Source: Onchidella celtica | Lineage: Eukaryota; Mollusca; Gastropoda; Systellommatophora; Onchidiidae | Reading direction: 5' to 3' | Assembly (NCBI GenBank): GCA_963931925.1 | Contig: OZ007581.1 | Coordinates: 14,164,322 to 14,228,321 of the forward strand | DNA: 64,000 bases | Part shown: in pieces, positions 24,101 to 33,622 of the stretch | Position numbering within the stretch: the first letter of the stretch is position 1 | Layout of the letters: every line of letters starts with the position of its first letter | Made by a program: the position numbers and the translations under genes | Notes under the pieces: generated by a model | Databases searched by the model: none | The model's input: only the letters and a program-made list of their open reading frames with translations | What the model was told of the DNA's origin: nothing

Positions 24101-27100
24101 CACGACGACCAGAGGAATGGATTCTCCCTGGACATCACTTACGTACTGAAAGCGCGGCTATGTGATGACGTAGGCGTGCCAGTCTCGCGCTACTCGTCCC
24201 GCCATCGCCATAACAAAGTCCGAGTCTTTCTGGAAAAAGTGGTGAGTGGAGTCGTTCCCTCTTTGATGATCTTCATTTTTTCCGTAGTTAAATAGTCCCC
24301 TTAAAATGACAAAGTTCCGTCTCCACATTTTGGCTGAACTTAGTTACATCTACGCACTACTTCTGCCTTCTCAATTGTGTGTCAAAGTATCAAGCGGATT
24401 CGGTGTGTAATTTGTAAGTATTACTAAAAAGAAGAAAAAAGTCGTATCTCTAAGGGTCATCAGCACATGAAACTTCAATCATCAATTTCTCAAAAGTTGA
24501 TGGACGGGACGTTGTTGTTTTTTTCGTTTATTCCCGCTCCTTTTCGATGCCGCCGCGATGTTGATTAGCCCTTTGCTGTTATCTGAAAGTCCAAACAGTA
24601 ATTTAGTATTGTTAAAATAAATGATCAGGCCTTTCTGTATCAGGGTTATCTTTTGGTTATGGTAAATGGATTGGTTTTTCATAACCTTGTTGTTGACTGC
24701 AGCTCGTCTGAAGCTGGGTAGACAGAGATTGGTAGAAGGAGGGTAAGGAGGGAAAGATAGTTGTTAAATCCGCACATTTACTGACTTGTCAACAAAGTAA
24801 ATGATTTTTCCGTGATAAATACTAAATATCTGCATTCATTTGGTCATTTTAAATTAGTTTTTACAAGATATAGAATGGTCATGTTGTCTAAGTGACTATA
24901 TATATATATGTCCGGGCATTAGAGGTGTTAAGTAAACAAACAAAAATTGCAGATAGTTTGCACCGAAGTTTCCCTCTATTTGATTGCCAAACTTGATGCA
25001 TTTTCAGATCCCTTTCAACGTTCAGCGAGGGTTTGACCTAAGCACCATACCAGACGCCCTATCAGCCGTTACCCATACGGAGCAGGTAAGCCGTAGCTGT
25101 ATGTGTTTAGCTTAGGTGGGTCTCATACTAAACCCGGAACGGCACAGTCAGCTGCTGGCAGACAAGAAGTGTACACCATAGTTTCCTATAGTCTATAGAC
25201 CCTTTTCATTTACCGTCCTCCATATCACGTGATTTGCAAACAAAATGGCGGCGTGCCTCGCTTGTAGGGCGGAAGCGGTGGACAACAGTCGAACGATGCC
25301 ATCCTCTTGTTGGGCACCCAACTGCACAAACCCGTTACGTGCTGGTTCTGGCATAAAAATGCATCTTTGCTTAGACTGTGCACATATTCAGATGCCATCA
25401 TCAAGGCAAGTGGAGGTTTTTGCCCAATACGGTGCTTTTCGATGCCGTGCGGCTCCCCGCAAACAACCGTGACGCGGAAGTGAAAAGGATCTATACTTTT
25501 TTAGTAAATCCGGAAAGACTCTATTATATTGGGCCCCGTTAGACATAGTCAGCCTCTGCCACTATTTTTGGGGTTTATGTACATTTTGCTGGCAGCAAAT
25601 GGCTGTGAGGTTCCGGGCCTGGCATGATATCTCCCTTTGAACAATTTAGGATTGCCGAATTCAAGACTTCACGGGAAACCCCGCTTAGTTTACGAACTAC
25701 AAATAACACGTTTGATGTGCACGATATTTATTGACACTTTAGTATAATATATCTTGGACCAAAGAATGTGACAAATTTTAAATGCTGCACATATTTTTAA
25801 AACTAACGATTTACCTGAATCATGAATTATTATTCTGCGAAAATTTGACGAGATAACTCTAACAAACTCATTAAAAACCAAAAAAAATTCACAAAGTGAG
25901 ACAACTGGGTATTTACAATCTTGTTGGGTGATGTGTTTACCTCCCCATTCCTCTTTCATGATCGTTATTGGGCATTCGTCATTTGAACGGCCATACGTTC
26001 GTACACGAGGTTTCGGGAGAGGGTGCGTGTTGAAAACCAGCGTATGGAAAACGTACATTGGGGAATATACTTCGACCAAATGTAGCATACCTGCTCTAAT
26101 GATGGCCACATTGGATACAAGAATTATTTAAGGAATCGACTACAGATCGCGACCTGAGTTCTTGTTTGTTCCAATTCCACTTGTGGCACTACAGAAACAT
26201 TCGACGTTAAACGTTTGCGGCTTTAGTATTATGATAAAGAGTAAGAATAAATCGGAACTGTGAAACAGCTTGATAAGTGCCACAACGCATTTTAAACAAG
26301 TGTCAAAGTGTACAATTGTTATGCCTCTTCTACATACTAAAAGATCTCCGGTTAATCAGAAAATGGAGATAGAATGAACAAGAACAAAAGTCGCCAAATG
26401 ATTAAAAAACAAAATTTCGATCCCAGAATCTTTTAACCCATTGACTACTGACTCTGTGAAGGCTAAAGTTAACATCCATTTATTTCAGTTAATTTGAATG
26501 GTTAATATGAATCAAAATCAAGCTATGAATCTGTATTTTAAAAGCTGGTAATTGATGGACCAGTAAAGAGTTGACAGCAAATGATGTTTCAGTATTGAAA
26601 GGGTTAACTCCATTTCAGACTTAGCTGTAGTTGTTAAAAGATAATTTAAGATAAAATAAGATAAGATAGATGAGATAAGATAAGATAAGAACCACTTTAT
26701 TATCTCATAAGGGAAATTCTTTTTCACAGAGCGTATAACAGCACACAAGTGGTACATATATCTTACGTATCATTACATAAACAAACTCAATAAGTCAATA
26801 ACAGACATACATGGCGTGACATGGTAAAGAACCTTAGAGAAATGTGGCACACATCTATCGGTAAAATGACTTGCTGAGGCGAATTGCGGAAGGCAAAAAC
26901 GATCTTCTATATCTTTTCCTGTTTTTTTTCATGTGTATTATTCTGTTGTTCTTGGATGATCTAGAAATTTGATGAAACAGGGGATGGTGTCTCCTACATT
27001 ATAAGCCATTACTGTACAGTGACCACAAGTCGGTATTTTCTCTTTTTGACTTTATAATTAGTCTGTGCACCCCTAACAGCATTCTTCAAACTTATGTCTT

Positions 27101-30100
27101 CAGATATACCTGTCGTGCACACACGTCGACGCAGCCATTGTGTCGATGACGATGGATCGAGCAGTGTTCATGGCTGGCGACGACCTCAAAGTCAGGCTTG
27201 AAACGACACTGCCTGCGGCACAGATGGTGAAGGTGAGAATAACGAGGGCTATCACTAATGAGTTGCTAACACCCACGTCACCCCGGGTGGTCGGCGGGCG
27301 CTTCTGGTAGTGTCTCCTGTGTTTAGCTCTTTATTTTAGGAGGTTCCGCTGCCCTTGGCATTTACACCTCAATTTTTCTTTGTTTTTATTTTTATTGTTG
27401 TGGTAGGTATTCGTCTTTTTTTTTTTTAGAACTTTGCCTGGACAACGGCCTGTTCGGCCTGCTCTTCACGATTTCCAACTGCGAAGGTATCTTTAACGTG
27501 CGCAACCTGTACCCGGGCCCTCCGACATTTTCGTCCTTATCCGAGAAGACTAGGTGCTCGATCCTACCCTACCATAGGATCAGGGACAGAAAAATATGAG
27601 AAAAATCCCAAAATTCTAACATGCCAGCACCGACCGGGATTCGAACCCGGTATCCTCGGCATAAGAGGTGAGCACCTTGCCTCTAGGTTGTTTCCTCCAT
27701 TAGTTATCCAGCACCAATTTCTGTCCGAAAGATAGACTGACAGTAGTCTTCAGAAAGAACTGTTGCAGTTGTGTTCTGATGATTTTAGAAAGCTGTTATT
27801 CACAGTTGCCTGTGTTTTTCACTGGTCTGTGAAGTGCAACAGCCTTGAGCACCATGGTAACTTGGAAGCAAGCAATTGTTGTGTCTCCTGCTGTCCTACC
27901 GCTCATTTATATTATCTCTCGTCTTGCTTTTTCCTAGCACAATGTGGTCGTTCTCTCGTGCTGACGTGCTGTTTCCCAAACTCGAACGCTTCTCAACCAA
28001 GTACCGCAATGCTTGGGTATGTCAGTGCAGCCTCGATATCCTTGGTATCGTGCATGGGTCTAATACCGGTACCTATAGACCCTTTTCATTTACCGTCCTC
28101 CATATCACGTGATTTGCAAACAAAATGGCGCCGTGCCCCACTTATATGGCGGAAGCGGTGGACAACAGTCGAACGATGCCATCCTGTTGTTGGGCACCCG
28201 GACACAATCAATATGCCAATACTGCCAAAAGTGTAAAATTTATAATTGTTACTGACATGTTAATTAAGTGTATTTCATGACCGAAGTTTTTTTTTTTTTG
28301 GTCTCTTGTTTTTGTACAGTGTTATTTTTGTTTATTTTATTTTTGTTTCATTTGTCACTGTTTGCCCAATTCTTTCTATATAAGGCTGGTGATTAGTGGG
28401 CCCTTCTGGTACGGTCTCCCTTCTGTCCTTGTATTTTTTTTTGTATTCTGTCTGTCGTCTCGCTTCTTCCTTGCACAATGTGATCGTTGTAGTGTAGACA
28501 TACTTTCTCCGAATTCAAACTCAGAACTTTCTTTTTATGTGAGTGTGCCTGAGAAAACCCACATAAAGTCGGCAGAGCTGATTTTGAGAAAAACGGCTTT
28601 GAAGTGAAAATATGGGTCCGACACAAACTTTCAACTTGGCTGTTGTTTAGGGGATCGTGGCATGTTACAGGGTAAACTGTAGACGAGCAGTGAACACTAC
28701 TCACTATGATCTCTACAATATTTTTGTAATTAGGCTACGGTCTCCTAACAAGATCCAAAAACTTCCGACTTGGCTGTTGTTTGGGGGACCGTGGCATGTT
28801 ACAGGGAAAACTGTAGATGAGCAGTGAACACTACTCAGTATGATCTCTATAACGGCTTAGTTATTAAACTACGGTCTCCTAACAGCAATCACTCCAATAT
28901 TACATGGTCAATTAGCTATTGCCACTTTTAGGATTAAATGCCGTTTTCTCAAAATCTTGTTTTAGGGGGGTTACTGACTTCAATTTTTCAGAAATGTCTT
29001 GTCTTTTATTATATGTACAGAACTCAAAATGTCATGTTGCCGACTTTTTGTTGGTTTTCTCAGGCACACTCACATATATATAAAACACTTTCTAGTTTAT
29101 CAATAGATTGTTTTCATTATAGATTAGTTTTAACGCGGTTCATCTGTTTTGAATAATAAATAAATTACTCCCTGTCCGGTGACTAGAGGGTTAAATGAGC
29201 AAGGCACGTTCGATCAATTTCAAGACAAGATTGCTAAAGCTTTCCATCTGCCTATAGTATGACTGTTATTGTGTCTCTCCAAATTCAAACTCTCTCTCTC
29301 TCTCTCTCTTTCTTTAATCCTAGGAAATCACCTGTGCCTTGTTGGAATACGTGACCCTCGACCCCAAGCAGAACCCCATGGTGTTCACTGTGTCAAAAAT
29401 AGCCCGCAAGGATCCTCAGCGCATCAGCGAGCCGGTCCCCGGTGAGCAGGGAAACGGCGGCGTGTACGAGGTCACCATCCCTACCATGACGAACCTGCTG
29501 TCTCCCTACAGTCTGGGCGTCAGCCATATACAAGTGGAGTACTTCTTAGAGGTCGTTCTACGCTTCATCCCTGCAGGAGGGAAATTGTCTTTCAAGGTAA
29601 ACACCACAGACAAATAAATTAACCAGACTGGAAACACGAGCTACGGGCTGCGTCGTTTTTTACGGAATTTTCCGAGCGGCGACCGTATAACCGACATGGC
29701 CGCCACTCGGGAAATGCCGATTCTAGTTCTATCTGCAGTAGAAATTTCTTTTTATTTGTCAAGATTTGTACACGTATTAATAATGCATTAACTTGCCTAT
29801 CCTTTCATTTTATTGTCTACATTTGCCTTTTTTTTTATTGTTATAAATGATGCCCGTGTGGACTTTTAGCGACCGCTGCATTGTAGTTATGCTGAAGCAT
29901 CGGTCGCAACCGTAAATCTAAAATGGTGGACCTTTCGCTGTTTTGTGACGTCACACAATGGGATCATCCAGTCTGGTTAATTTATTAGTCTGTGGTAAAC
30001 ACCCAGACTTCTGGCTTCACTAATGAGGACTTGATACTTTCCCCCCTACAAAAGAGGGCGTAGAAAAGAATGCAATTTCGTTTTTTAGCATTTTGAGATA

Positions 30101-31449
30101 TCGACCTCAGTTATGTTTCCTTGCCCTGAATTAATTGTGGTTCTTGTCAGCTTACTCTGTATGATGAAGTATGTATTATTATACACTGTTTTGACTGTTG
30201 GTGGCATTTATGTGCCATGGCTAGTAAATGGTCACCCTAGTCGCCACATTATGATGTTCTGTGACGTCACGTTGTTCTCTGTCGCTGTAAGAAAATAATG
30301 ACCCATTGTGATGGTTGCGTGTGTCGAATTTCTCAGTTGTGCAAATAGTGGAGTTGGAGCAAACAAGAACTAAGGATCGCAATAATTGAAAAATCCAAGA
30401 CACACATTTAAAACAGCTCATTTTGTCCGAATTACTGTCAAGAATTTAAAAAACCTTTCCAGTTTTTCAGTAGCGGTATATATATTGTAAACTAATTGTT
30501 ATGTCCCTAGAACACACAACCAGAATAATATGGAATATCACAACTCGTGACGTCAGACGTTCTGACTCTCATTATTGGCAATTTTTTTTTTTTTAGCATT
30601 ACCCGGTGAAATCTGAAATAGACATTTCATTCAGTTCGTCCATCTGCCTATTTGCCAATGAATACAATCAATTTTTATTTTATAACTTGTAATTATTTTG
30701 GTAGATGCTATTAATTGGGTCATGGAATCATAAACTATTAACAGAATTTTTGTTACCAACTTGTGGACACTCTCCGTAAAAAATTATTCTGACCATGTCG
30801 CTACCTAAAATGTTGTTGTGGTCAATTTCCTAATCCTAGTCCAAAATCTAACCCTTCTGCTTTCTCAAACAACGAAGTCCAATCTGGTAACACCACATAA
30901 AATTCATCCCCATAAAAAGACAAGATTTTATCTTCATTTTTTTTCCTGAACTAAGTTACACACTAAACCAGACCTTCTCCATTGTGTTTTAAAGTATCAA
31001 GCGGATTCGATGTGTAATATTTGTAAGCATCACTGAACAGAAAAAAAAATATTCATATCTCTAAAAGCTGTGAGCACATGAAACTTCAGCCATCAATTTC
31101 TCAAAAGTTGATGGAAAGGGGAGATAGAACCTTGTCTTTCTAAGGGGATTAATTGTTCCTCGGTAGTTTTTTACCCTTATTTTTTTCTTTTTCTCCATAG
31201 GTACCGGTGGGTCTTGGACCCTGTGGGGAACCAATCTACGCAGAAAAGATTTCATCACGCAGAGCTGTCCCTTTGTTCAACCGACCAACCAGATTCCCGT
31301 TCTTCAGCACTTGTAACAACTCTTCGTCCGATGCAACGACTCGCCCATCTACTCCGCGAAGTATAGCCTCTGTTAATGTGACAACGAAATATTCCAACAA
31401 TGCCTTTGCTCGGTGTTTCCTCTGCTGTTCTGGAATCTCCGATGATTAG
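20391..31449 (+). CDS. Arrestin-domain-containing protein (alpha-arrestin/ARRDC-like), six coding exons
   Basis: Coding exons are 20391-21169, 24064-24241, 25008-25085, 27104-27232, 29324-29596 and 31201-31449, giving 561 codons plus TAG. All introns are GT-AG and the frame is continuous. Residues 1-165 are a polar, Tyr/Asn/Thr-rich extension without recognised domains. An arrestin N-domain starts near 166 (SCISFFDIETDKV, YRPGEEITGVIKLF) and runs to about 340 (SLDITYVLKARL, LEKVIPFNV). The C-domain spans about 346-485 (MTMDRAVFMAGDDLKVRL, HIQVEYFLEVVLRF, KVPVGLGPCGEPI). The tail ends FARCFLCCSGISDD, a possible palmitoylation site. Family members are cytosolic adaptors that link membrane cargo to ubiquitin ligases. 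The usual PPxY ligase-binding motif is absent, since no Pro-Pro occurs in the whole protein. Visual or beta-arrestin is unlikely. Confidence 0.93.
21731..21990. mobile_element. Palindromic MITE family B, copy 1 (TA target site), intron 1
   Basis: The termini TAGGGAACGGGATTTAATGA and TCATTCAATCCCGTTCCCTA are inverted. The arms extend over about 110 bases each and include GGGACATTCGAACTGTTCAA. A TA dinucleotide flanks both ends (21729-21730 and 21991-21992), as expected for Tc1/mariner-type insertion. One arm contains a perfect TGACGTCA. Confidence 0.9.
22346..22601. mobile_element. Palindromic MITE family B, copy 2, inverted relative to copy 1
   Basis: It has the same arms and TA flanks (22344-22345 and 22602-22603) as the element at 21731-21990. 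Its central loop (CACTTTTCATGTGCAGTTGA) is the reverse complement of copy 1's, so it lies in the opposite orientation about 355 bases away. Confidence 0.9.
23341..23740 (+). pseudogene. RTE-type LINE 3' end remnant, intron 1
   Basis: Residues EIERKLEAAEMWFIRRILRI, LKRSLIKTIRQRQLKFLGHV and LAVTGKIEGRKSRGRQ, then after frameshifts LADDRSEWRAMIANVCSRQG and a stop. They match the conserved C-terminus of RTE-like non-LTR retrotransposon proteins. A GAT/ATT-rich run follows at about 23741-23756, like RTE tails. The upstream endonuclease and reverse-transcriptase domains are absent. Confidence 0.88.
24064..24241 (+). CDS. Arrestin-like gene, coding exon 2
   Basis: The acceptor is TTGTGGCGCTAG|AGTG and the first base completes Arg260. 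The exon encodes 59 further residues, including VKLPGGMPSTLYHDDQRNGF and the arrestin beta-strand SLDITYVLKARL, and ends phase 0 at GTG|GTGAGT. An alternative AG two bases downstream would break the frame. Confidence 0.93.
24296..24511. mobile_element. MITE family D, copy 2 (right end missing), intron 2
   Basis: It begins TCCCCTTAAAATGACAAAG, only 55 bases after exon 2, and carries AAGTATCAAGCGGATTCGGT and ATTTCTCAAAAGTTGATGG. The right inverted terminus seen in the other copies is absent. Confidence 0.85.
25008..25085 (+). CDS. Arrestin-like gene, coding exon 3
   Basis: A 78-base exon of 26 codons, from IPFNVQRGFDLST to VTHTEQ, between CATTTTCAG and GTAAGC. It corresponds to the end of the N-domain and the linker. 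Confidence 0.9.
25193..25496 (+). mobile_element. Non-autonomous P-like element retaining a THAP-like start, intron 3
   Basis: The termini CTATAGACCCTTTTCATTTA and AGTGAAAAGGATCTATAC are imperfect inverted repeats. Inside, from 25296, a frame reads MPSSCWAPNCTN then SGIKMH, which has the CxxxxC spacing and initial Met-Pro of a THAP zinc-finger domain. P-element and THAP9 transposases begin with this domain, so this is plausibly an internally deleted P-type element. The remaining C and H ligands are not convincingly present. Confidence 0.55.
26149..26395. mobile_element. Palindromic MITE family C, copy 4, intron 3
   Basis: The left end GAGTTCTTGTTTGTTCCAAT and the right end GAATGAACAAGAACAAAAGT are inverted. 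The interior AAACAGCTTGATAAGTGCCA and CATACTAAAAGATCTCCGG match the copy at 15302-15553. Confidence 0.88.
26640..26960 (-). pseudogene. LINE 3' end on the minus strand, intron 3
   Basis: Minus-strand translation gives KKNRKRYRRSFLPSAIRLSK and then FYR and a stop (stop complement at 26855-26857). This is the typical last segment of CR1/L2-like reverse-transcriptase proteins. It is followed by a 3' UTR ending in AATTTCCCTTATGAGATAAT, AAAGTGG and a TTATC/TATCT microsatellite tail at 26640-26695. Confidence 0.8.
27104..27232 (+). CDS. Arrestin-like gene, coding exon 4
   Basis: A 129-base exon of 43 codons, between ATGTCTTCAG and GTGAGA. It opens the arrestin C-domain with IYLSCTHVDAA and the strand-turn VFMAGDDLKVRLE, the counterpart of the family's YxPGExI turn. 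Confidence 0.92.
27322..27690 (-). mobile_element. tRNA-derived SINE, minus orientation, intron 4
   Basis: The minus-strand head has box B GGTTCGAATCC (27637-27647), followed by the family body and the tail CTCCTAAAATAAAG at the low-coordinate end. It lies within a DR1 copy that is split between 27288-27320 and 27880-27995, with GTGTCTCCTG repeated at both junctions. Confidence 0.9.
27880..27995 (+). repeat. DR1 dispersed repeat, copy h (3' portion of a split copy)
   Basis: It resumes at GTGTCTCCTGCTGTCCTACC and continues with TTTTTCCTAGCACAATGTGG and TTTCCCAAACTCGAAC. The missing front part, GGTCGGCGGGCGCTTCTGG, is at 27288-27320, on the other side of the SINE insertion. Confidence 0.8.
28073..28199 (+). 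mobile_element. Second, truncated copy of the P-like element, intron 4
   Basis: It is nearly identical to 25193-25319 over 127 bases without gaps, starting CTATAGACCCTTTTCATTTA and ending TGTTGGGCACCC. After that the THAP-like frame is lost and the right terminus is absent. Confidence 0.85.
28385..28530 (+). repeat. DR1 dispersed repeat, copy i
   Basis: It contains GGGCCCTTCTGGTACGGTCT, CGCTTCTTCCTTGCACAATG and TTTCTCCGAATTCAAACTCA in DR1 order. A short piece of the same end recurs at about 29268-29290. Confidence 0.8.
28537..29076. mobile_element. Inverted-repeat element enclosing a 133-bp tandem duplication, intron 4
   Basis: The left arm GTGAGTGTGCCTGAGAAAAC with AAAGTCGGCA is mirrored by the right arm TGCCGACTTT with GGTTTTCTCAGGCACACTCA. 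Between them, GGCTGTTGTTTAGGGGATCG and its near copy GGCTGTTGTTTGGGGGACCG start a segment repeated twice (about 28625-28758 and 28762-28880). Confidence 0.75.
29324..29596 (+). CDS. Arrestin-like gene, coding exon 5
   Basis: A 273-base exon of 91 codons, between TTTAATCCTAG and GTAAAC. It encodes most of the C-domain, including EITCALLEYVTL, VYEVTIPTM and SHIQVEYFLEVVLRF. A CT microsatellite forms much of its polypyrimidine tract. Confidence 0.93.
30907..31148. mobile_element. MITE family D, copy 3, intron 5, 52 nt before exon 6
   Basis: The left end TCCCCATAAAAAGACAAGA is mirrored by the right end TTGTCTTTCTAAGGGGA. The interior AAGTATCAAGCGGATTCGAT and ATTTCTCAAAAGTTGATGG match the other copies. 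It sits immediately upstream of the pyrimidine tract of exon 6. Confidence 0.87.
31201..31449 (+). CDS. Arrestin-like gene, terminal coding exon 6
   Basis: The acceptor is TTTTTCTCCATAG at 31200. The exon encodes 82 residues beginning VPVGLGPCGEP, the last C-domain strand, then a Ser/Thr/Arg/Asn-rich tail and a Cys-rich end, with a TAG stop at 31447-31449. No clear AATAAA follows within the first 1.9 kb; AATAAA at about 33413 is a weak candidate. Confidence 0.92.
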   Translation, partial: VPVGLGPCGEPIYAEKISSRRAVPLFNRPTRFPFFSTCNNSSSDATTRPSTPRSIASVNVTTKYSNNAFARCFLCCSGISDD

Positions 31450-31502
31450 TTGACAACTCGTGACCTCGGACCTCACAGCAGCCATATTTGGATAACCTCG
31501 TT

Positions 31503-31806
31503 CTGACTCTCATTGGCTCATTGTTTTACGTGGCATTCTCATAATATAGTTTCCTTTCCTCTGACTCTCATTGGCTCATAATAATATTTTTATGTTTCAC
31601 GTGGTATTCTCATAGGAGTTTCCTCTACTAGTGCTGTCTCTCACGGGCTCAGTGTTTTACGTCGTGTTCTCATAGGAGTTTCCTCTCCTCGCTCCCACTC
31701 TCACTGGCTCATTGTTTTACGTGGCATTCTCATAGGAGTTTCCTCTCAAAGTGCCGACTCTCATGAATTGGCTCTTTGTTTTACGTGGTATTCCCATGTG
31801 AATTTT
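31503..31806. repeat. 60-bp minisatellite in the predicted 3' UTR
   Basis: Five units start near 31503, 31559, 31627, 31687 and 31747. Each carries a CTCTCATTGGCTCA-like core, then TTTTACGTGGCATTCTCATA and, in most, GGAGTTTCCTCT. It begins 54 bases after the arrestin-like stop codon. Confidence 0.88.
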
Positions 31807-33420
31807 GAGTTTATCGACTCCACGGTTATGTTTTCTTGCCATGAACTAATTTTGGTTCTTGTCAGCTTATTCCGAACGGTGAAGTTTGTTGTATAACTTA
31901 TATTACAAATTTTATGTTGTGTATTTTATGTGAGAATCATGTATGAAAAACCAATTATCATGTAATGATTTAATTTTATTGATGGAAAAAAAGGTTGCAA
32001 AATAGGAAAGGTGTGCCAAAGATCTTTCCTTAATATTATCGAGCCAGAGACAGCAAACCCAGATTGATAATAATTTACAATTTAATTGAATTATGTGTAG
32101 TATAAACATATTGGGTCCAGCAATGGAACCTTGTCACATCATACATACTATTCAGTCCTTTTCCTGGAAAATGTACTTGCGTAAGAAGAAAACAAAAACT
32201 GTCCAGTACATTAAATTTCTTACTTTCGGTTCCATCAGCGAGTTTTGATTGTTGCTCGTGAATGGTGCCACCCAGGGTGAGGTGGATGGATGTTTGAGAA
32301 AAAGGGTGAAAGCTCCAGGGAGTTCTTGCTGCATTATTTCATGTCAAGATTTAACAAGTTTTTTTTGTCTTTATTTTTTTCTTTAATGAAAATATAGTCC
32401 CAAAGATGTGAAACTGAGAACAGAATTTTAGAGCTGGAAAGTCGACTACTGACATCTAGAAACTGAAAGATGATTTCTGACATTTTGTTGTTGCAGCTCA
32501 TTTTTCAAAGTTTGGTTTCGCAGAGACGAGGCTGGTGAACTGAAACTTGTACACAAGGGGGATAAATGCGGAAATCACTTTTTGTGACTATGGCTGTTTT
32601 TCTCCCCTGTCGTTTTGTTTTTAAAAGTCGAGGAAATTTTTTTTTCGTAGTAATTTTGTCCATCTTCCTGAAATATAAAATTGTAACTGATAACACCCTT
32701 TTGTTCAGTGACATCGCTAAAGGAGTATATAATAACTGGGAGTAAATCAAGTTCATGAAGGTGATAACGTCAAAAGTTATACTGTGATTTAGTTCATGTG
32801 CGATTGTATGGTAATATCCCTACTGTTGTAATTATTTCGTTATTACATTCATTTATATATATTTTTTTATGTTTTATATTTTGTATATTATGTTACTGTA
32901 TTATTATCCAATACTTGCTTATGGTGCTGCATAAACATATTATATTAATACCTTTGACGGTGATCTCAGTAAGAAACAGTGAGGATGATGAAGGGAACTA
33001 TCATTAATATTTGTCAGGGCCATTCTATGAAAATGTACCGGTTGTCGTATTTATCTGTTTTTATTTCTTTACCCCTGTAGCGCCCAGTTTAACATATTAG
33101 AAACAGGTTACCCTAGTGTACACAGGCCCTTGCGAAGTTGTTAACAGGCCCAGGCTAGATGTGAAATGTAAGCCCCTCTTACAAAGTGCTCATAAAGTGT
33201 TTTTGTAATCAGTGCGTAACAGATTTACGTATTCACATATACTGGTTAGCTCCTTGACTTGGCGAATACAGAGCTGTGATATTTTATTTACTATTGATTT
33301 TCTACCAGCAGTATGTTGAGAGCTCAAGGCTGAAATTTCCGATCATATTTTTGATTCTACTCAATGAAAATGCGTCTCTGTCTTCGCGGCAAAAAAAAAA
33401 AAAATTGTAATCAAATAAAA
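31807..33420. other. AT-rich 3' flank of the arrestin-like gene
   Basis: It probably contains the remaining 3' UTR. A segment with TGAACTAATTTTGGTTCTTG (about 31843) resembles one in intron 5 (about 30127). No further gene is supported. Confidence 0.45.
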
Positions 33421-33622
33421 TTAACCCTCTGGTGCCTAGCATTCTATATCTGAAACAAGTCGTCACAGCCCAGTGTTCTAGAATTGATTTATTTCTGAAT
33501 TTATCAACAGAATAAAATGATTTGAATTTCTGCATTTAGTTTACCCATTTTAAATTAGTTTTGTAAGATTCAGAATTGCTATGTTGGGTAGGTGAATACA
33601 TGTCTGGGCTTTAGAGAGTTAA
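33421..33622. mobile_element. TTAA-flanked (piggyBac-like) MITE, 202 bp
   Basis: The left end TTAACCCTCTGGTGCC and the right end GGGCTTTAGAGAGTTAA are inverted relatives with TTAA at both edges. The inner TTTAAATTAGTTTTGTAAGA and TGTCTGGGCTTTAGA recur near 24850-24930 and 33790-33850. Confidence 0.6.

Noticed and set aside
27763-28236. 157-codon open frame in intron 4
   Set aside because: It spans the split DR1 copy and the truncated P-like element, so it is a chance frame across repeats.
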